Shown here piece after piece: positions 33,212-44,490 of a stretch of DNA of 64,000 nucleotides (the stretch's first letter is position 1; each line of letters begins with the position of its first letter). The DNA is taken from assembly GCF_019320115.1 (NCBI RefSeq), contig NC_089591.1, positions 59,819,702 through 59,883,701 of the forward strand, written 5' to 3'. The stretch comes from Miscanthus floridulus (Eukaryota; Streptophyta; Magnoliopsida; Poales; Poaceae). The notes beneath the pieces were generated by a model, which saw only the letters and a program-made list of their open reading frames with translations, did not search any database and was not told the DNA's origin. The translations under genes and the position numbers were made by a program.

Positions 33212-34589
33212 GGGGTAAAGCCCACTATTTTACAAATTTAGGTTAAGGGGGGATAATCTGTTAAGCAGTCCTCTTTTGTGTTACTTGTGCGAGAAAGGTA
33301 TCACTTCGTATGAGGTTAGGTTGGCGGATCTCGTCTTGCCTCCTGCTTTCTTGTTTCTGGGATACTCTTTGCATCCCCTTTTCTTGCAATGATAAATATT
33401 ACACATCTCATTCTCTTCCTCACATGCCTTTGTGTATGCATCTGGACAGCTCGCCACATTTCCGTCAATAACATGCTGTTTGATTTCTCTTGTCGCTGAT
33501 TCATTTGGAAACACATCAATGGTTTTGACACATTTGCAGGAATGTTTGGCACTACATACAGTAGAGGCACGATTCCAAGATACATCTTTGACCAGACTTT
33601 GGTTGTGGTATAAAGATTAAGGCATGTTCGCTTCGTTGAAAAGTCATGGTTGAAAGTATTGTTCAGTGATTTATTATGAGAGAAAAACGTTATTCGTTCG
33701 CTGAAATTGTACGGCTCAAAAGACAAACGAATAGGACCTAAGTCATTAAGGTACCTTCCAAGACAAACTTCCATACACCATTTTCATGTGTCCAGTGTAC
33801 TTAATTCAGGTTAAACACTGTGTAGTAGTGTGCTACAGTACCTGTTATTTGGTTGTCATGTTTCCTATGCTAGTACTATAATGTACCCTCTCCAGTGATG
33901 TCCTGTAGAGAGTTCGTGTCGGCCCGTTCGCTGGTTTGAAATTTGGCTGAAACTGGTTGAGAAATACTGTTCCGGCTAAATTGTTGTGAAAGAAAAACGC
34001 TGTTACGGCTAAAAAAAGAAGCCGAACAAATCGAATATGGGGTAAGCCGATATGGGCTAAGTTTACACAATCTCCTGCGTATTCACGAGAAAAGGTGTCC
34101 AGTCTATTAATTTCTCAATAAGATATTAATATTCATTTTTGTGATTTGATTGATTACATGTGACACTCTTCTCTCTTCTGTGATTGGAGAGGGGTAGGTG
34201 TTTACACCGTGTGTACTGACCAAGACTGATCAGGTATGGTACAGTACAGTGGAGTCTGTTCTGTTCTCTGTGTGTCGGGGGATTATTGTGCCATGTCTGA
34301 TGCCTTGTGAGGTGATATATGAAGGTTGGGCAGATTTCTCTTGATGCATGGTGCCCCACATGCAACTCACTGATAAAAAGCTTGTTTAATTAGTCGGTGG
34401 ATTTTCCTTTTTTCCATTGGAAGGTCTGCGTATTAATCCACAGTTGAGTTTGAACTTTGACGAACTCTGAACCGAGTATTTTTCTCTACCTGCACGAGTC
34501 ATTAATCGTTGCAGTTGGGTCGGTTCCTTCCTTCCTCTCAGCCTTGCACACGGGATCAGGCTGTTACGCGGTGCTTTCCAACTAACCCA
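33212..34589. other. Intergenic spacer with MITE fragments
   Basis: Mostly AT-rich single-copy-looking sequence. Two degenerate copies of a grass MITE family (terminal motif like TGTTCGCTTCG, interior GAGAGAAAAACGCTGTT) lie at about 33614-33745 and 33908-34055. A cysteine-rich minus-strand segment is listed separately. Nothing else recognisable. Confidence 0.5.
33281..33600 (-). pseudogene. Cysteine-rich coding fragment, family unknown
   Basis: A minus-strand frame of about 105 codons ends at 33281. It has eight cysteines in a C..C-rich layout (STVCSAKHSCKC, then SCPDAYTKAC, then MCNIYHCKKRGCKEY) and a basic C-terminus. No ATG at a convincing place, no upstream exon, and MITE sequence follows on its 5' side. 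It may be an exon of a gene broken by insertions, or a chance frame. Confidence 0.25.
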
Positions 34590-34597
34590 ATTATGGA

Positions 34598-34965
34598 GAA
34601 TTTTTTTTATTTTAACACTTCTTGAAAACTAATTTTAAATCTAATACGATCACTTTTTTAAAAAAAAACTAACAGTTTTAGCCGCGCCTATTGCCCTGGC
34701 GTGGTCAAATGCCTGTGTCGCGCCATGCATGGTGGCGCGGCAGAGGGCTGACGTAGCGGCAACCGAAATCGCTGACCGCTGAGGGGTAGGGCCTGCCGCG
34801 CCACCGATCTTGGCGCGGCACTGCCGCGCCCTGATCCGTGGCGCGGCAGAGCCGAATAAAACCCACGCCGCCAGTCCCGCTGCCCGAGCAGCAAGGCCGC
34901 CTGGCCGCCGCGCCCGCGCCCGCGTCCGCCGCGCCAGCCCGCCGCCGAGCACGCTGGCCGCCACG
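34598..34965 (+). repeat. Left terminal inverted repeat of MULE 1
   Basis: AT-rich outer 80 bp, then a GC-rich part with repeated GGCGCGGCA and its complement, including GCGCCATGCATGGTGGCGCG around 34721-34740. Matches the complement of 41215-41605 and, more loosely, both ends of MULE 2. The long GC-rich frames here are not genes. Confidence 0.88.
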
Positions 34966-35357
34966 CCACGAACGCCGGCAGCCCAGACCCAGCCCGGCCC
35001 TCCATTGCCGTCTCCCTCACTTCCCTTCCATTCCCCGGCCGTCTCCCTCCCTCCTTGTCCTCGTGCATGGTAATGACGCACATTTTATTTTCGTTTGAAT
35101 AGTGGAGAGTATATTATGAATGTGAGCTAAGTTTAGAAGGAAAATTATGTTTGGGAACTATGGTCTACGGTTTGAAGGAAGATATTAGTTTGATTTTATC
35201 AATGTTAAGGTTAATTATTTAGTTAGAAGTATGTTTACCATGTATATTTTTGTTGCTATAATTGTCGGTTATATTATTTTAGTTGCATTGCAAATGATTA
35301 TATTTTACATTAATTTGTGTTGTTTTGATTGATGTTTAATTTGAACTGTTTTATTAG

Positions 35358-37189
35358 ATGAAAGGCATGTTTTGGGAGCAGTTATGGCGAAAACGGAGTC
35401 ATCCTAGAGAATTGTACCCCGACGAGTCTAGCAAAGATGCTCTCATCCCTCCTGAACTCTCTGTCCCTAACTATGACTGTGGTCGTCCGGCCGACGTGTT
35501 TCAATCGAGACATCCGGACACAGCGGCTCGTTGCTTGTACACGTGCAGTCATTTTAATGTAAGTAATTATTTTTGTATATTTTTCTTCTTCATTTGTATT
35601 ACTAGGTTACGAATATTTTGTTGAATTTTTGTTGTGTAGGACCATGAGAGGTGCTTTTTTTAGTGGATCGACGGTGCAGACAAGTTTGACCCTAGGTACC
35701 TTCTTTTCGACGATTGGTGGAGAGGGCGACATCCACGAGAGCACTTCGAGTGGTGGGTTCCACCTCCCCATAACCCCCTCCAATGACGGATAAGGAGAAG
35801 CACTTAGCCGACTCGAGGAACCTCCTCTGTGCCATTATGGAGACCGAGCCGTGATAAACCCTGACAATACGTTTAAGTTTGTGTGTCCAAACAAGCATGA
35901 AGTAAGTGCAAAGTGTATGTGTTGAAATGTTGAGCTATATGTGTCATGTACTAATGTCACGTTATTTAGGTGTATTCAATGGCGAAGTGTCGTTTCAAGG
36001 AGTGGTTGTATGGTCCTAAGAACAAATGGTCCGAAGAACCTCCAAAAGCAAAGCAAAAGAAGAAAAAAAAGGTTAATTTACAAAGCACCGCCAGTCAAGT
36101 GCGAATGTGGTGTTAAATCCAACTACGGTCTAGTTCCTTCGGAGCTTGGAATAGGCCATTATTGCGGCCATATGATTGACTATGATGAGGTTGGTTATTT
36201 TTGTGGTAACCATGAAATCGTATTTTGTTTCTTTTACTAAGACATATATGATATAATTTATCGTTTGAATAGAGCACTAGAAAATGCAGGTGGGAATGTT
36301 ATAATTGTCAAGCTAAGTTCTTGGATGAACTGAAGAGGAAGCAAGTAATTGCATGAAAGAGGGGATATGGACCTGACTACGTCAACCTTTTCGTTAAACA
36401 TCACAAAGACAAGATGCGTGAGTTTGCTAGACAGCGCGGTATTTGTAACCCGATCGACGTTGGGCTTGTCAAATGGGGATTAGAGAGACGGATGATATTA
36501 GAGGAGAAGAGGGCAAGGGACGAGGCAAAGGAGGAGACAAGAGTACAGATGCGGGTCTTGAATGAGCATGTTGTTTCATTATGTGCCAGTAAGTACTTCG
36601 ACGCCTTTTTTTCGTTGCCTGATTTTAAATGTAATATAGTCGCGTTGCTAACGGATTGCATTTTATACATGAAGGGATTGGATGCAGCGAGGACCATGTT
36701 GTAGAGGTGGCTCGTGCAAGGTACGAGGAAAATAAGTTAGATGAGCACAGAAAACGAGCTGGTCGCACCATTGAATCACCGATTGTGTTGTCTAATAAGG
36801 GGGACGAGGATGAGGACGACACTACCAGACTCAGCGAGCTCATCGCTCTAGCAGAGGCGGGCTTGCAGGTGGATGAGGCTGAAGACGACACTGGTAGACT
36901 GAGCGAGCTCATCGCTCTAGCAGATGCGGACTTATAGGCGGAGGAGGCTGAAGACGACACTGACAAACTGAGTGAGCTCATCGCTCTAGCAGAGGCGGGC
37001 TTGCAGGTAGAGGAGGGTGACGGCGCGTTCTTCACTTAGGCCGCAGAGGCCGTAGATGAAGCAGAGGCCACTTACTACAGGCAAAAGGCAGATCAGGGCA
37101 ATGCAGGTGAGCCTAGCCACAGCAACAGGGTTGTGGTTGAGGATTGGTACTCGGACGACGAGTTGCTTACACAATATGTTTCTAACTGA
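35358..37189 (+). pseudogene. MULE accessory gene with GRF-type zinc fingers
   Basis: Exons by splice signals: 35358-35558; 35640 to about 35900; about 35970-36190; about 36271-36590; about 36673-37189. The product has two GRF-finger-like blocks: VFQSRHPDTAARCLYTCSHF plus ERCFFxWIDGADKF, and VKCECGVKSNYGLV plus WECYNCQAKFL. A charged helical part follows, then three 23-residue repeats (DNA 36812-37018) with LSELIALAEAGLQV core, and an acidic end. Lesions: TAG in WID context near 35661, frameshifts near 35783 and 36072, TGA near 36354, TAG near 36936. Function unknown; a transposition accessory role is inference from location. Confidence 0.65.
36812..37018 (+). repeat. Three tandem 69-bp coding repeats
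   Basis: Units 36812-36880, 36881-36949 and 36950-37018, each 69 bp (23 codons), so the repeat number can change without shifting the frame. Core GAGCTCATCGCTCTAGCAGA. Confidence 0.95.
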
Positions 37190-37639
37190 GGGTTTTTAAT
37201 TGCGTCGACTGTTAGTTCCATGCTTTATTAATGATTAATGTAGCTATGTAGTAGAAATTCTATTGTGTTGTCTTATATTCCATTTGAACTACTGATGTAT
37301 TATACCCATGTGTCATGTACTCGGATTACCCATGATCGATCTTAAGTGATCACATCTGTTTGTATCATGCGTTCAAAATTTCTAAAATGAACGTAATCTG
37401 GTGAAATTATCTCGAATACAGCGCCGTAGCCCACTGGTTCGGCCACGCCATAGCCTAGATTCGGCCATGCCAGAGTCCACGGTGCGTCAGTGCCGCACCA
37501 TACTACACGGCGCATCAGTGTCGCACCATAGACGATGGTGCGGCAGTGACGCGGACAGACAACATCCAGTTTCAATTGAGTTGTTGTCGGTGCTGTACAA
37601 AACTACAAGTGGTGCCGCGATCATGCGCAAGTTAAAACG

Positions 37640-37985
37640 AACATGAAGCAAATAAATGGACGACAAGTTGCCACATAATATTTTCATTGGTTTATGAATT
37701 TGCCAGTTTTCGACGATAATATTCGTTCGACATAAGTTTGACGTAATGAACTAAGTCCTAGGAATGTAAGAATCCCTCGAACGCCTCTTGGAAACCTCAT
37801 TGTCCGGTGGAAGAAGGGGGTCGTCGTACTCCACCTCAAGAAGGGGTACAACTGGTGCGGCGTGGGAGGGGCCATCCTGTTACAAATTGATAAAAAAGAG
37901 TTAGAGTATTCAAATTAACAATATTCAGATTAATATTATGTAGCATTGTAAAATTTGAACTACTTGTTATGCAGTACGAACACAA
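37640..37985 (-). pseudogene. Relic of a plant mobile domain gene in MULE 1
   Basis: ATG 37875-37873 on the minus strand opens MAPPTPHQLYPF, nearly the same N-terminus as the PMD gene of MULE 2 (ATG 50249). The flanks 37809-37985 and 50186-50363 align well, and 37640-37700 resembles 47511-47580 at the other end of that gene. The PMD core between them is missing, so MULE 1 seems to have lost a PMD gene. Confidence 0.6.
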
Positions 37986-37989
37986 TATG

Positions 37990-40866
37990 AAATCACCTGC
38001 TGCCCTCGTCTTCTATGCCGGCTAGCCTTGTGACCAGATTATTTACAAACGGAGCAAAGATTCCTACCACGGGTCTCGTTGAAGTCTTCTCCGCCATACA
38101 TGTCTTCATCGTACCCTCTCATAGCGTCCATGTCCCCCTTGAGTCGTTTCTTCTTCCTCCTACCCTTCCCTACCTTCATTAGATCCGGATGCGGCATGTA
38201 GTCATAACCATTATAAGGTGACCACTGTGTCGGGTCAAGGTATGGCTCGAAGTTCATCTCCCAAATACTAACGGTGTTTGAACGGAGATACAAGGGTGAC
38301 ATATATGGTAGATCCTCATAGTTGTACCCGCGAACCCTGCAGGCCGTGATCATATGAGAGCAAGGGGCATGCATGATCTGAGGAACGTTGCAACTACACT
38401 CTACCTTTTCAAGATCAACTCGGTAGTTTCGTCCACCATAACGTTCGCCGTCCAAGCTTGTGCCACCTTTGTCTCGTACACTAAAGATATGGCGGCGGGG
38501 TCCATACGGCTCGGCGGTATGCTGCTTGATCAATTTCTCAGCCCCCTTTAAATGTTCAGCTCTAGCCTTTCCAAAATGTCCCTGCTCAGCTATATTTCTC
38601 TACGCAAGTTCCCACCTCTTCACAAAATATTCGTTGCACTTATGAAACAAGAACTCAACAATTCCAGACACAAGCAACGATCAAACTTTGGTGAATACAC
38701 GGTTGAAGGACTCCGAGGAGTTAATGGTCATGATGCCATACCTAAAACCCCCCTCGTGATATGCTAACGTCCACTGAGCCTTCTATTCTATCTGCGCCTC
38801 TAACCAGGCCTTTTCCGCTTCATTTACCATCTTGTCTAGTTCTCTCTTTGTCTCCTTGAACTGGTGCTCTGTACGTACACAACATAGAGCCTTTACCTTG
38901 TCACATACCTCCTGCTTCCACTGACACCGCCAGAAATTAGCGGCAAAGTGTCTCATGCACCATCTATGTACTAGAGACGGGAACTCATATATATGCTCAG
39001 CTACAGCATTAAGAAGCCCTACGTGACGGTCCAAGATCAAACATATAGTGTGAGTTGGGCCAAGCACTTGCCCATGTAGAAGCCGCATGAATCATGACTA
39101 CGATTCATTGTTCTCTCCCTCTGTCAAAGCAAAAGCCATGGGTACTGTTTGGTCCTTAGGATCAACAGCAGCAGCCATCATCAAGGTGCCCCTATACTTT
39201 TCTGTTAGGAAAGTGCCATCAATAAGTAAGGCTGACCGACAAAACTGGAATGCATGTTCCATTTGCACAAACGACCAGAACACATGATAGAGGACATGCC
39301 TCAATGGGTCCCAAAAAAATATCCCTCCGGTGTCCACAAACCAATTCAAACCAGGGTTGTAGTAATGCATTACACATAAGATGCAGGGCACCCTGTTGTA
39401 CGCTTCCTCCCAAGTACCTCATCGAATCGCCAGAGCAATTTGCTTAGCACGCCAAGCCTTTTCGTACATCACATCGTACCTAACGAATCCAGATAGACTG
39501 TTATAAAGAAGACACTGAGATATCGTTATTATCATCAACGAGCCCCAATATATGACGGGCATGGTAATGTGCAGTGAGCTGCTGATGATTTTCCTTTTCC
39601 CTATTGTCTAGGTAAGTGTGGGGTTCGACAACTTTAGTTATCCTCCACTTGCCATCACTCTGTCTCTTTCGTGCATTTAACCTCCACATACAACCGTTTT
39701 TGCATATCACATAGTAGCTCAACTCCTGGTCCGAATGAGTGACGGTGTACGGCCTATGGTGGCACACAGCATAGTCCTAAAGGAAGAGTTTCATCTCTGA
39801 TATTGTGTTGAATATCACCCCCTTCCTAAGGGTTTCTTTCTCATGGTTATACAATGAATTCCTACATATCTAGAGACCGGTGTCACAAACTGTCATATCT
39901 GTCATGCTGACATCCCTATAGTTCAGAACGCCCATGAAAGGTACGTTCTTGGACCTTAGTTGCTCAAGCTCAGTCGTTTTATAAGGTGATGGTGGAACAT
40001 ACTGCTGCGCTTCGCTAATTCTGGCCCATGAATCATAGGGGGTATCATCTGCAGCCAAATCTATGACTAGTCTACCCTGAGCTAGACACCATGCAAAACC
40101 TCAGTTGGTACTGGTACTGGCATAGTATGAACCGGTACTGACATGGCATCAGCCGGTGTTGGCATAGTATCTATAACTCCTTCGTCATTATCAGAATCAT
40201 CTGAATCACTGTAACTATATCACCGATCGTGTCCTCCTCCTCCTGCTCCTCCTCTTCCCGTTCGAAATCATTCACATCGAAGTCATTGCTTATACAACCT
40301 ACTGCAGTTGAATGAAACTGCTCCTGCATCAACTGACCATCCAAATCCATGTTACCCTGAGTTGCTTCCCCTTCGACCCCCAATTCTTGCTTATTGCCTC
40401 CAGCACCGTCAATGGATGGGCCGTCCTGAACACCCTACATCCTGTATCTATTCTCCACCACCATCTCAGTCATAGACACATTGGAACCTTAGAGAACCCT
40501 AGTGTAGCGGGACTAGTGAGCAGTATCGCGCAAGGACATGAGGACATAGCGTGCCCTAGTCTTCCCAGTATCAAACATCCCCTTTAGTGTGAAATCACCG
40601 TCAAACTTTGCATTCAAACGGACACAAAGGTCGTTGAAGCTAGGAGATTTATCAAACCATTCCAATTCTTCTTCCATATCCTCAAACATACCATTTTCTC
40701 TTCTAACACTTTCTACATACAAAACTCTAACACAACAATCCATCTGTAAAAGCATTTCAAAAAACTTCATTAAGTCGTCGAAATCGTCGTACGTAATGTC
40801 TATAGTAATATTAATACATATTTTAACTATAACTATACTAACTAATCTAATATTAACATATATACA
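37990..40866 (-). pseudogene. MuDR/MULE transposase
   Basis: Minus-strand segments in order: N-terminal PB1-like part (40513-40866), acidic linker (40171-40383), MuDR DNA-binding domain with CKNGCMWRLNARK (39501-39767), MULE catalytic domain with LLIDGTFL for the first Asp (about 39180) and LILDRHVGLLNA for the second (about 39020), then HRWCMRHFAANFW, and the SWIM finger CSCNVPQIMHAPCSH near 38390. A C-terminal knuckle CSVCKxSGHK follows. It would bind the terminal repeats and cut DNA in the nucleus. Stops break it after NNES (39098), after EAQIE (38783) and within the knuckle (38039), with frameshifts in the linker. Possible introns not resolved. Confidence 0.88.
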
Positions 40867-41214
40867 AGGCTAAATACAACAACTAATTAGACTAAATCCA
40901 ATATATAACTAGACTCAATAACTGTACTAACTAAACTACCTAACTTTACTATATATATTAACTTACTATATTACCTATACTAACTAAACTAACTAACTTT
41001 ACTAACTATACTTTAATAATTTTATTAACTTTATTAGGGGAGTACCTCGCTGTAGCGCGCTAGACCAGGACGGAAGAAGCGGGCGCAGTCCTCGGCGGGC
41101 AGCCGCCGTACGTGGCCGGAGGGGGTGGCGCGCCGGCGTGCGGGCTCGGAGGCCGCACCGGGCGGCCGTGCTGTGCTCGGCGGCGGGCTGGCTGACGCGG
41201 GCGGACGCGGCCGC

Positions 41215-41605
41215 GGCGGCCGACGTGCTCGGCGGCGGGCTAGCGCGGGCGGACGCAGGCGCGGCGGCCAGGCGGCCTTGCTGCTCTGCTCGGGCAACGG
41301 CGGCTGCTCAGCCATTGGCGGACGCGGGCCGCGACGGGGGTTTTATTCGGCTCTGCCGTACCACAGATCAGGGCGTGGTAGTGCCGCGCCAAGATCGGTG
41401 GCATGGCAGGCCCTGCCCCTTCGGCAGTCATCGATTCCGGTCGCCGCCACGTCAGCCCTTTGCCGCGCCACCATGCATGACGCGGCATAGGCATTTGGCT
41501 GCGCCAGGGCAATAGGCGCGGCCAAAAGTGTTAGTTTTAAAAAAAATCTGACCATGTTAGATTTAAAATTAGTTTTCAAAAAGTGTTAAAATTAAAAAAA
41601 AAATC
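41215..41605 (-). repeat. Right terminal inverted repeat of MULE 1
   Basis: Complement matches 34598-34965, with an extra short GC-rich insertion near 41290-41330. The outermost base is next to ATTATGGA at 41606. Confidence 0.88.
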
Positions 41606-41977
41606 ATTATGGACACGGATGCAGCAGGAACGGCTATCAGAGTATCCTTCGCGTGTAAGTCTCGAGCTCCAACTTGAGAGGCGAGCTGTTATTGGTAATG
41701 GCATAGGTATGGTTGGCACTCCAGAACCAGAAGCTGTGTTATTGTTGATTTGATCTCAAGGCACTGACGTGAACTCGAGTGATATATCAATGCAACCACT
41801 AACTACCTGGTGATGACTGGAACATATTTCCGCTAGACTTTTTATGCCTCTCATTGTTGCTGACTGGAACATATTTCCGCTAGAATTTTTTTATGCTTCT
41901 CACTGGAAAGGGATTGCCCTTTAATGCTGACGATGAAGAAATGGCATGAATTCATATTCAGACATTCCCAGAAATAA

Positions 41978-42168
41978 GGGAGTGTTTAGTTCGAGCTACT
42001 AAACTTTAGTAGCTACTAAAAGGTTTAGTCATTTTTAGTAACTTCAGAGTTACTAGAGAGGACTAAAGTCTTTTTTAGTAGCTTTTAGTCATAGCGTTTA
42101 GTTAAAAATTTACTAAAGTGATTAAAAACTACTAAATTCAGTAGCTACTAGACAAATCAAACAAGCCC
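41978..42168. mobile_element. Tourist-type MITE
   Basis: 191 bp with inverted ends GGGAGTGTTTAGTT and complement of AATCAAACAAGCCC, interior rich in AGTAGCTACTAAA palindromes. Flanked by TAA at 41975-41977 and 42169-42171. Confidence 0.85.
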
Positions 42169-42439
42169 TAACATGAGAAAAAAGTCACGTATGATTTACG
42201 TTTATCAATTAATAATTTGGAATATGATATAGCAGGTAGTTGGGTACTGAAGTGACGATAATAATAAGAATAAACCAACATTAGCATAGTGTACAGATTT
42301 TATTTGTTTCAAAATGAGGAGGAAAACATGGACAGGGGTCACAGGGCGTGGGCATCCTTGAAGCGAGGCAACTTAAATTTATTGCACGTCACATTATTTG
42401 AGAATACGAGTATCACCAGGAACATGTGTACCGGTAACA

Positions 42440-43175
42440 GTATTTCATCGTACTAGTATAATGAGATTTCAATTAGGCCTTATTTGAATACTTGGAATTG
42501 AATTTATTTTAATAATCATAATTTCGATATAGATTGATTAAGTTAATATGGTTGTATATGGAATATATTTATATATTATTGTAGGCCATACGAGAGAAAT
42601 ACTTATATATTGTATTTCTACTATAGAGGAGCGAGTTGAAGAACGTGTTATAAGTTGTCTATATAATCAATTTTTATTTCTCACCTATATGAATTGTGAA
42701 CCTTGGAAGGTCGTGAAATGTCAAATTTTAAACCAAATAACCTAGTCTATTAGGTACATTTTAATTTCCCCAAAATGAAATGATCGAAATGGCCCCTTAA
42801 TTTTTTTGTCATGTCGTCGTAAGCGTCGTACTAGTATAATGAGATTTCAGTTAGATTTGTTGTCGTCTCCTCGTAAGAATTGAGAGCCACGACACATGAT
42901 ACACATCACTGTTATGTGTTGATTTACTTTCGGTTGGTCCTGAAACTAAATAGCCAAATAGTCTAGTCTATTAAGTAGTAGATTTCAATTTCCCCAAAAT
43001 AAAAGGATTGAAACGGCCCTTTAGAATTTTGTTGTCGTAGTCGTAAGCATCGTACTAGTATAATGAGATTTCAGTTAGATTTTTTTGTCGTGTCGTTGTA
43101 AGAATTGAGAGCCGCAATACATGATATACATCACTGTTATGTGTTGATTTACATTCAGTTGGTCCTAGAAGAGAC
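42440..43175 (+). repeat. Tandem duplication with 224-bp period
   Basis: CGTACTAGTATAATGAGATT occurs at 42449, 42827 and 43051. From 42827 and 43051 similarity runs on for well over 100 bp (GAATTGAGAGCC, CATCACTGTTATGTGTTGAT). The first copy is only partial. No coding capacity. Confidence 0.8.
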
Positions 43176-43675
43176 ACCTGGCTAATTAGCATGAACTAAA
43201 TAGGTCGCTTCTTTTGCTAGTAAAATATGGTGACACGATTATAGGTGCCCGTCACCTGGCACGTCCCTTTCTCTTTCTTTGGAAGTTCATTTCGGTACAC
43301 CTACGCTCCTGGCATGTGGGGAACAATTCTGCAAATCTTGCATGCCAGATAGTGACTTGACGAAGGGTGTACAGTCATCCCAAATGACCTCATCTACATC
43401 GCCAAGAATTTAATTTACAAGTGAAAAGCAGCAGGGTAGTCCACGGAGGCACGGTATGAGGCCATCTTGTGTGTTTTACCCCTCCAGTCACCGGCTTATC
43501 TACTTCGATCCAACCTAACGCTGAGACTTGGAAAGCGTGCTTTCCTCGCCGGGCGTTCCCTCCATGGCTACTCACGCTTTCAGGCACACCACCCGTTCGC
43601 CACCACGCATTGGACGTTCGCTGAAATTAGGTAGCTCATGCAGATGTTTCCATCCCATCCTGACGACTTTCTTCC

Positions 43676-43683
43676 TATATAAA
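43676..43683 (+). promoter_or_regulatory. TATA box of the peptide gene
   Basis: TATATAAA, 94 bp before the ATG at 43777, giving a 5' UTR of roughly 65-70 nt if transcription starts 30 bp downstream. Confidence 0.7.
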
Positions 43684-43776
43684 CAGAGATCAACACTGTT
43701 GGTTAACGTGATTCATCTGCAGTGCACTAACGATCCAGCAACATAAAGATCGAGGTGGTGGTGGCAGCAAGCAAGC

Positions 43777-44229
43777 ATGAAGAGCTCGCGCGCCGTAGTG
43801 CTGGTGCTCCTACTGGCCATCGCCATGGCGAGCTGCAGGCTCTCGCTCGCCGCCCACGACCACGAGAGCAGCACCAGCATCGCAGCCATCCTCGGCCGCG
43901 ATCTGCGGGGGTTCATCGCCAGGGCGGGCAACCTGTTCAGATCGGACGGCGGCGCCTGGCGCGCCGCGAACGTCACCGCCGCCGATGGCGCCGAGGCGAA
44001 GAACCTGAGGGCCGTGGCGGCGTCCAGGAGGCGGCGGCCCTCCGCCAGGAAGTCCGCCGGCTCCGGCGGCAGCGCCGCGGGCTGCGTCAGCGCCGCGGCG
44101 TGCCGGAAGAGGCGGGTGATCTGCGGCAAGAGGTGCTACGACGGCGCCTCGGCCTCGCGCGCCGCCAGCCTCAACCACGTCCCGTCACGGTGCGTCGTCA
44201 AGTGCAGGAAGTGCGTGCCCACCTGCTAG
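43777..44229 (+). CDS. Secreted cysteine-rich peptide precursor, 150 aa
   Basis: Single-exon ORF, ATG 43777 to TAG 44227-44229. Residues 1-26 form a signal peptide (AVVLVLLLAIAMASC core). The middle is Ala/Arg-rich and low in cysteine. The C-terminal ~50 residues hold eight cysteines with spacing C-x5-C-x6-C-x3-C-x18-C-x3-C-x2-C-x3-C, ending KCRKCVPTC, probably four disulfides. The basic run RRRRP before this domain could be a processing site. I do not recognise the family; it is not a typical defensin, LTP, RALF or STIG1 pattern. TATA box and poly(A) signals at the right distances, and strong GC bias at third positions, support a live gene. Likely exported to the apoplast. Confidence 0.85.
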   Translation: MKSSRAVVLVLLLAIAMASCRLSLAAHDHESSTSIAAILGRDLRGFIARAGNLFRSDGGAWRAANVTAADGAEAKNLRAVAASRRRRPSARKSAGSGGSAAGCVSAAACRKRRVICGKRCYDGASASRAASLNHVPSRCVVKCRKCVPTC

Positions 44230-44324
44230 GTCCTCTCTTCGTTCTGCGATGGCAGATGGGTCTCCTCCTGCTAGCCTCAGCAGCACGCAGCTCCGATCCA
44301 CATTTCTGTCGTAGGTTTCAGTGG

Positions 44325-44334
44325 AATAAATAAA
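44325..44334 (+). terminator. Poly(A) signal of the peptide gene
   Basis: AATAAATAAA, two overlapping AATAAA hexamers 96 bp after the stop codon. Confidence 0.7.
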
Positions 44335-44490
44335 AGATGCAAAACCTGTTCCATGCGGTAGTAGTAGGTGCAGGTATAGGGACTAGTGAACACTCTCCTA
44401 CTAAGTAAATAGTGGCTTGGACACTGTACTCCGCCTGTGCGTTTTTTACTTTTTTTTTTCTTCTTCCATGAACGTTGCTAGGCTTGCTTA

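Larger units (their letters stand above)
34598..41605. mobile_element. Mutator-like element 1 (transposase plus GRF-like gene)
   Basis: Both ends start GA(A/T)TTTTTTT and continue as ~370-bp inverted repeats (left 34598-34965, right about 41215-41605). The 8-bp ATTATGGA at 34590-34597 is repeated exactly at 41606-41613. Inside: a plus-strand GRF-finger-like gene, a relic of a PMD gene, and a minus-strand MuDR-type transposase, genes converging. 7008 bp. All genes carry stops, so it is probably immobile now. Confidence 0.88.
41614..43675. other. Intergenic region upstream of the peptide gene
   Basis: AT-rich, no gene. Holds one Tourist MITE (41978-42168) and a tandem duplication (42827-43170). 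The last ~400 bp may include the promoter of the gene at 43777. Confidence 0.5.

Noticed and set aside
34650..35098. Long ORFs on both strands at the left end of MULE 1
   Set aside because: They arise from GC-rich inverted-repeat sequence, are open on both strands, and match the other ends of the elements as DNA, not as protein.
43713..44178. Minus-strand ORFs opposite the peptide gene
   Set aside because: Ala/Gly-rich mirror frames; the plus strand has signal peptide, TATA box and poly(A) signals.
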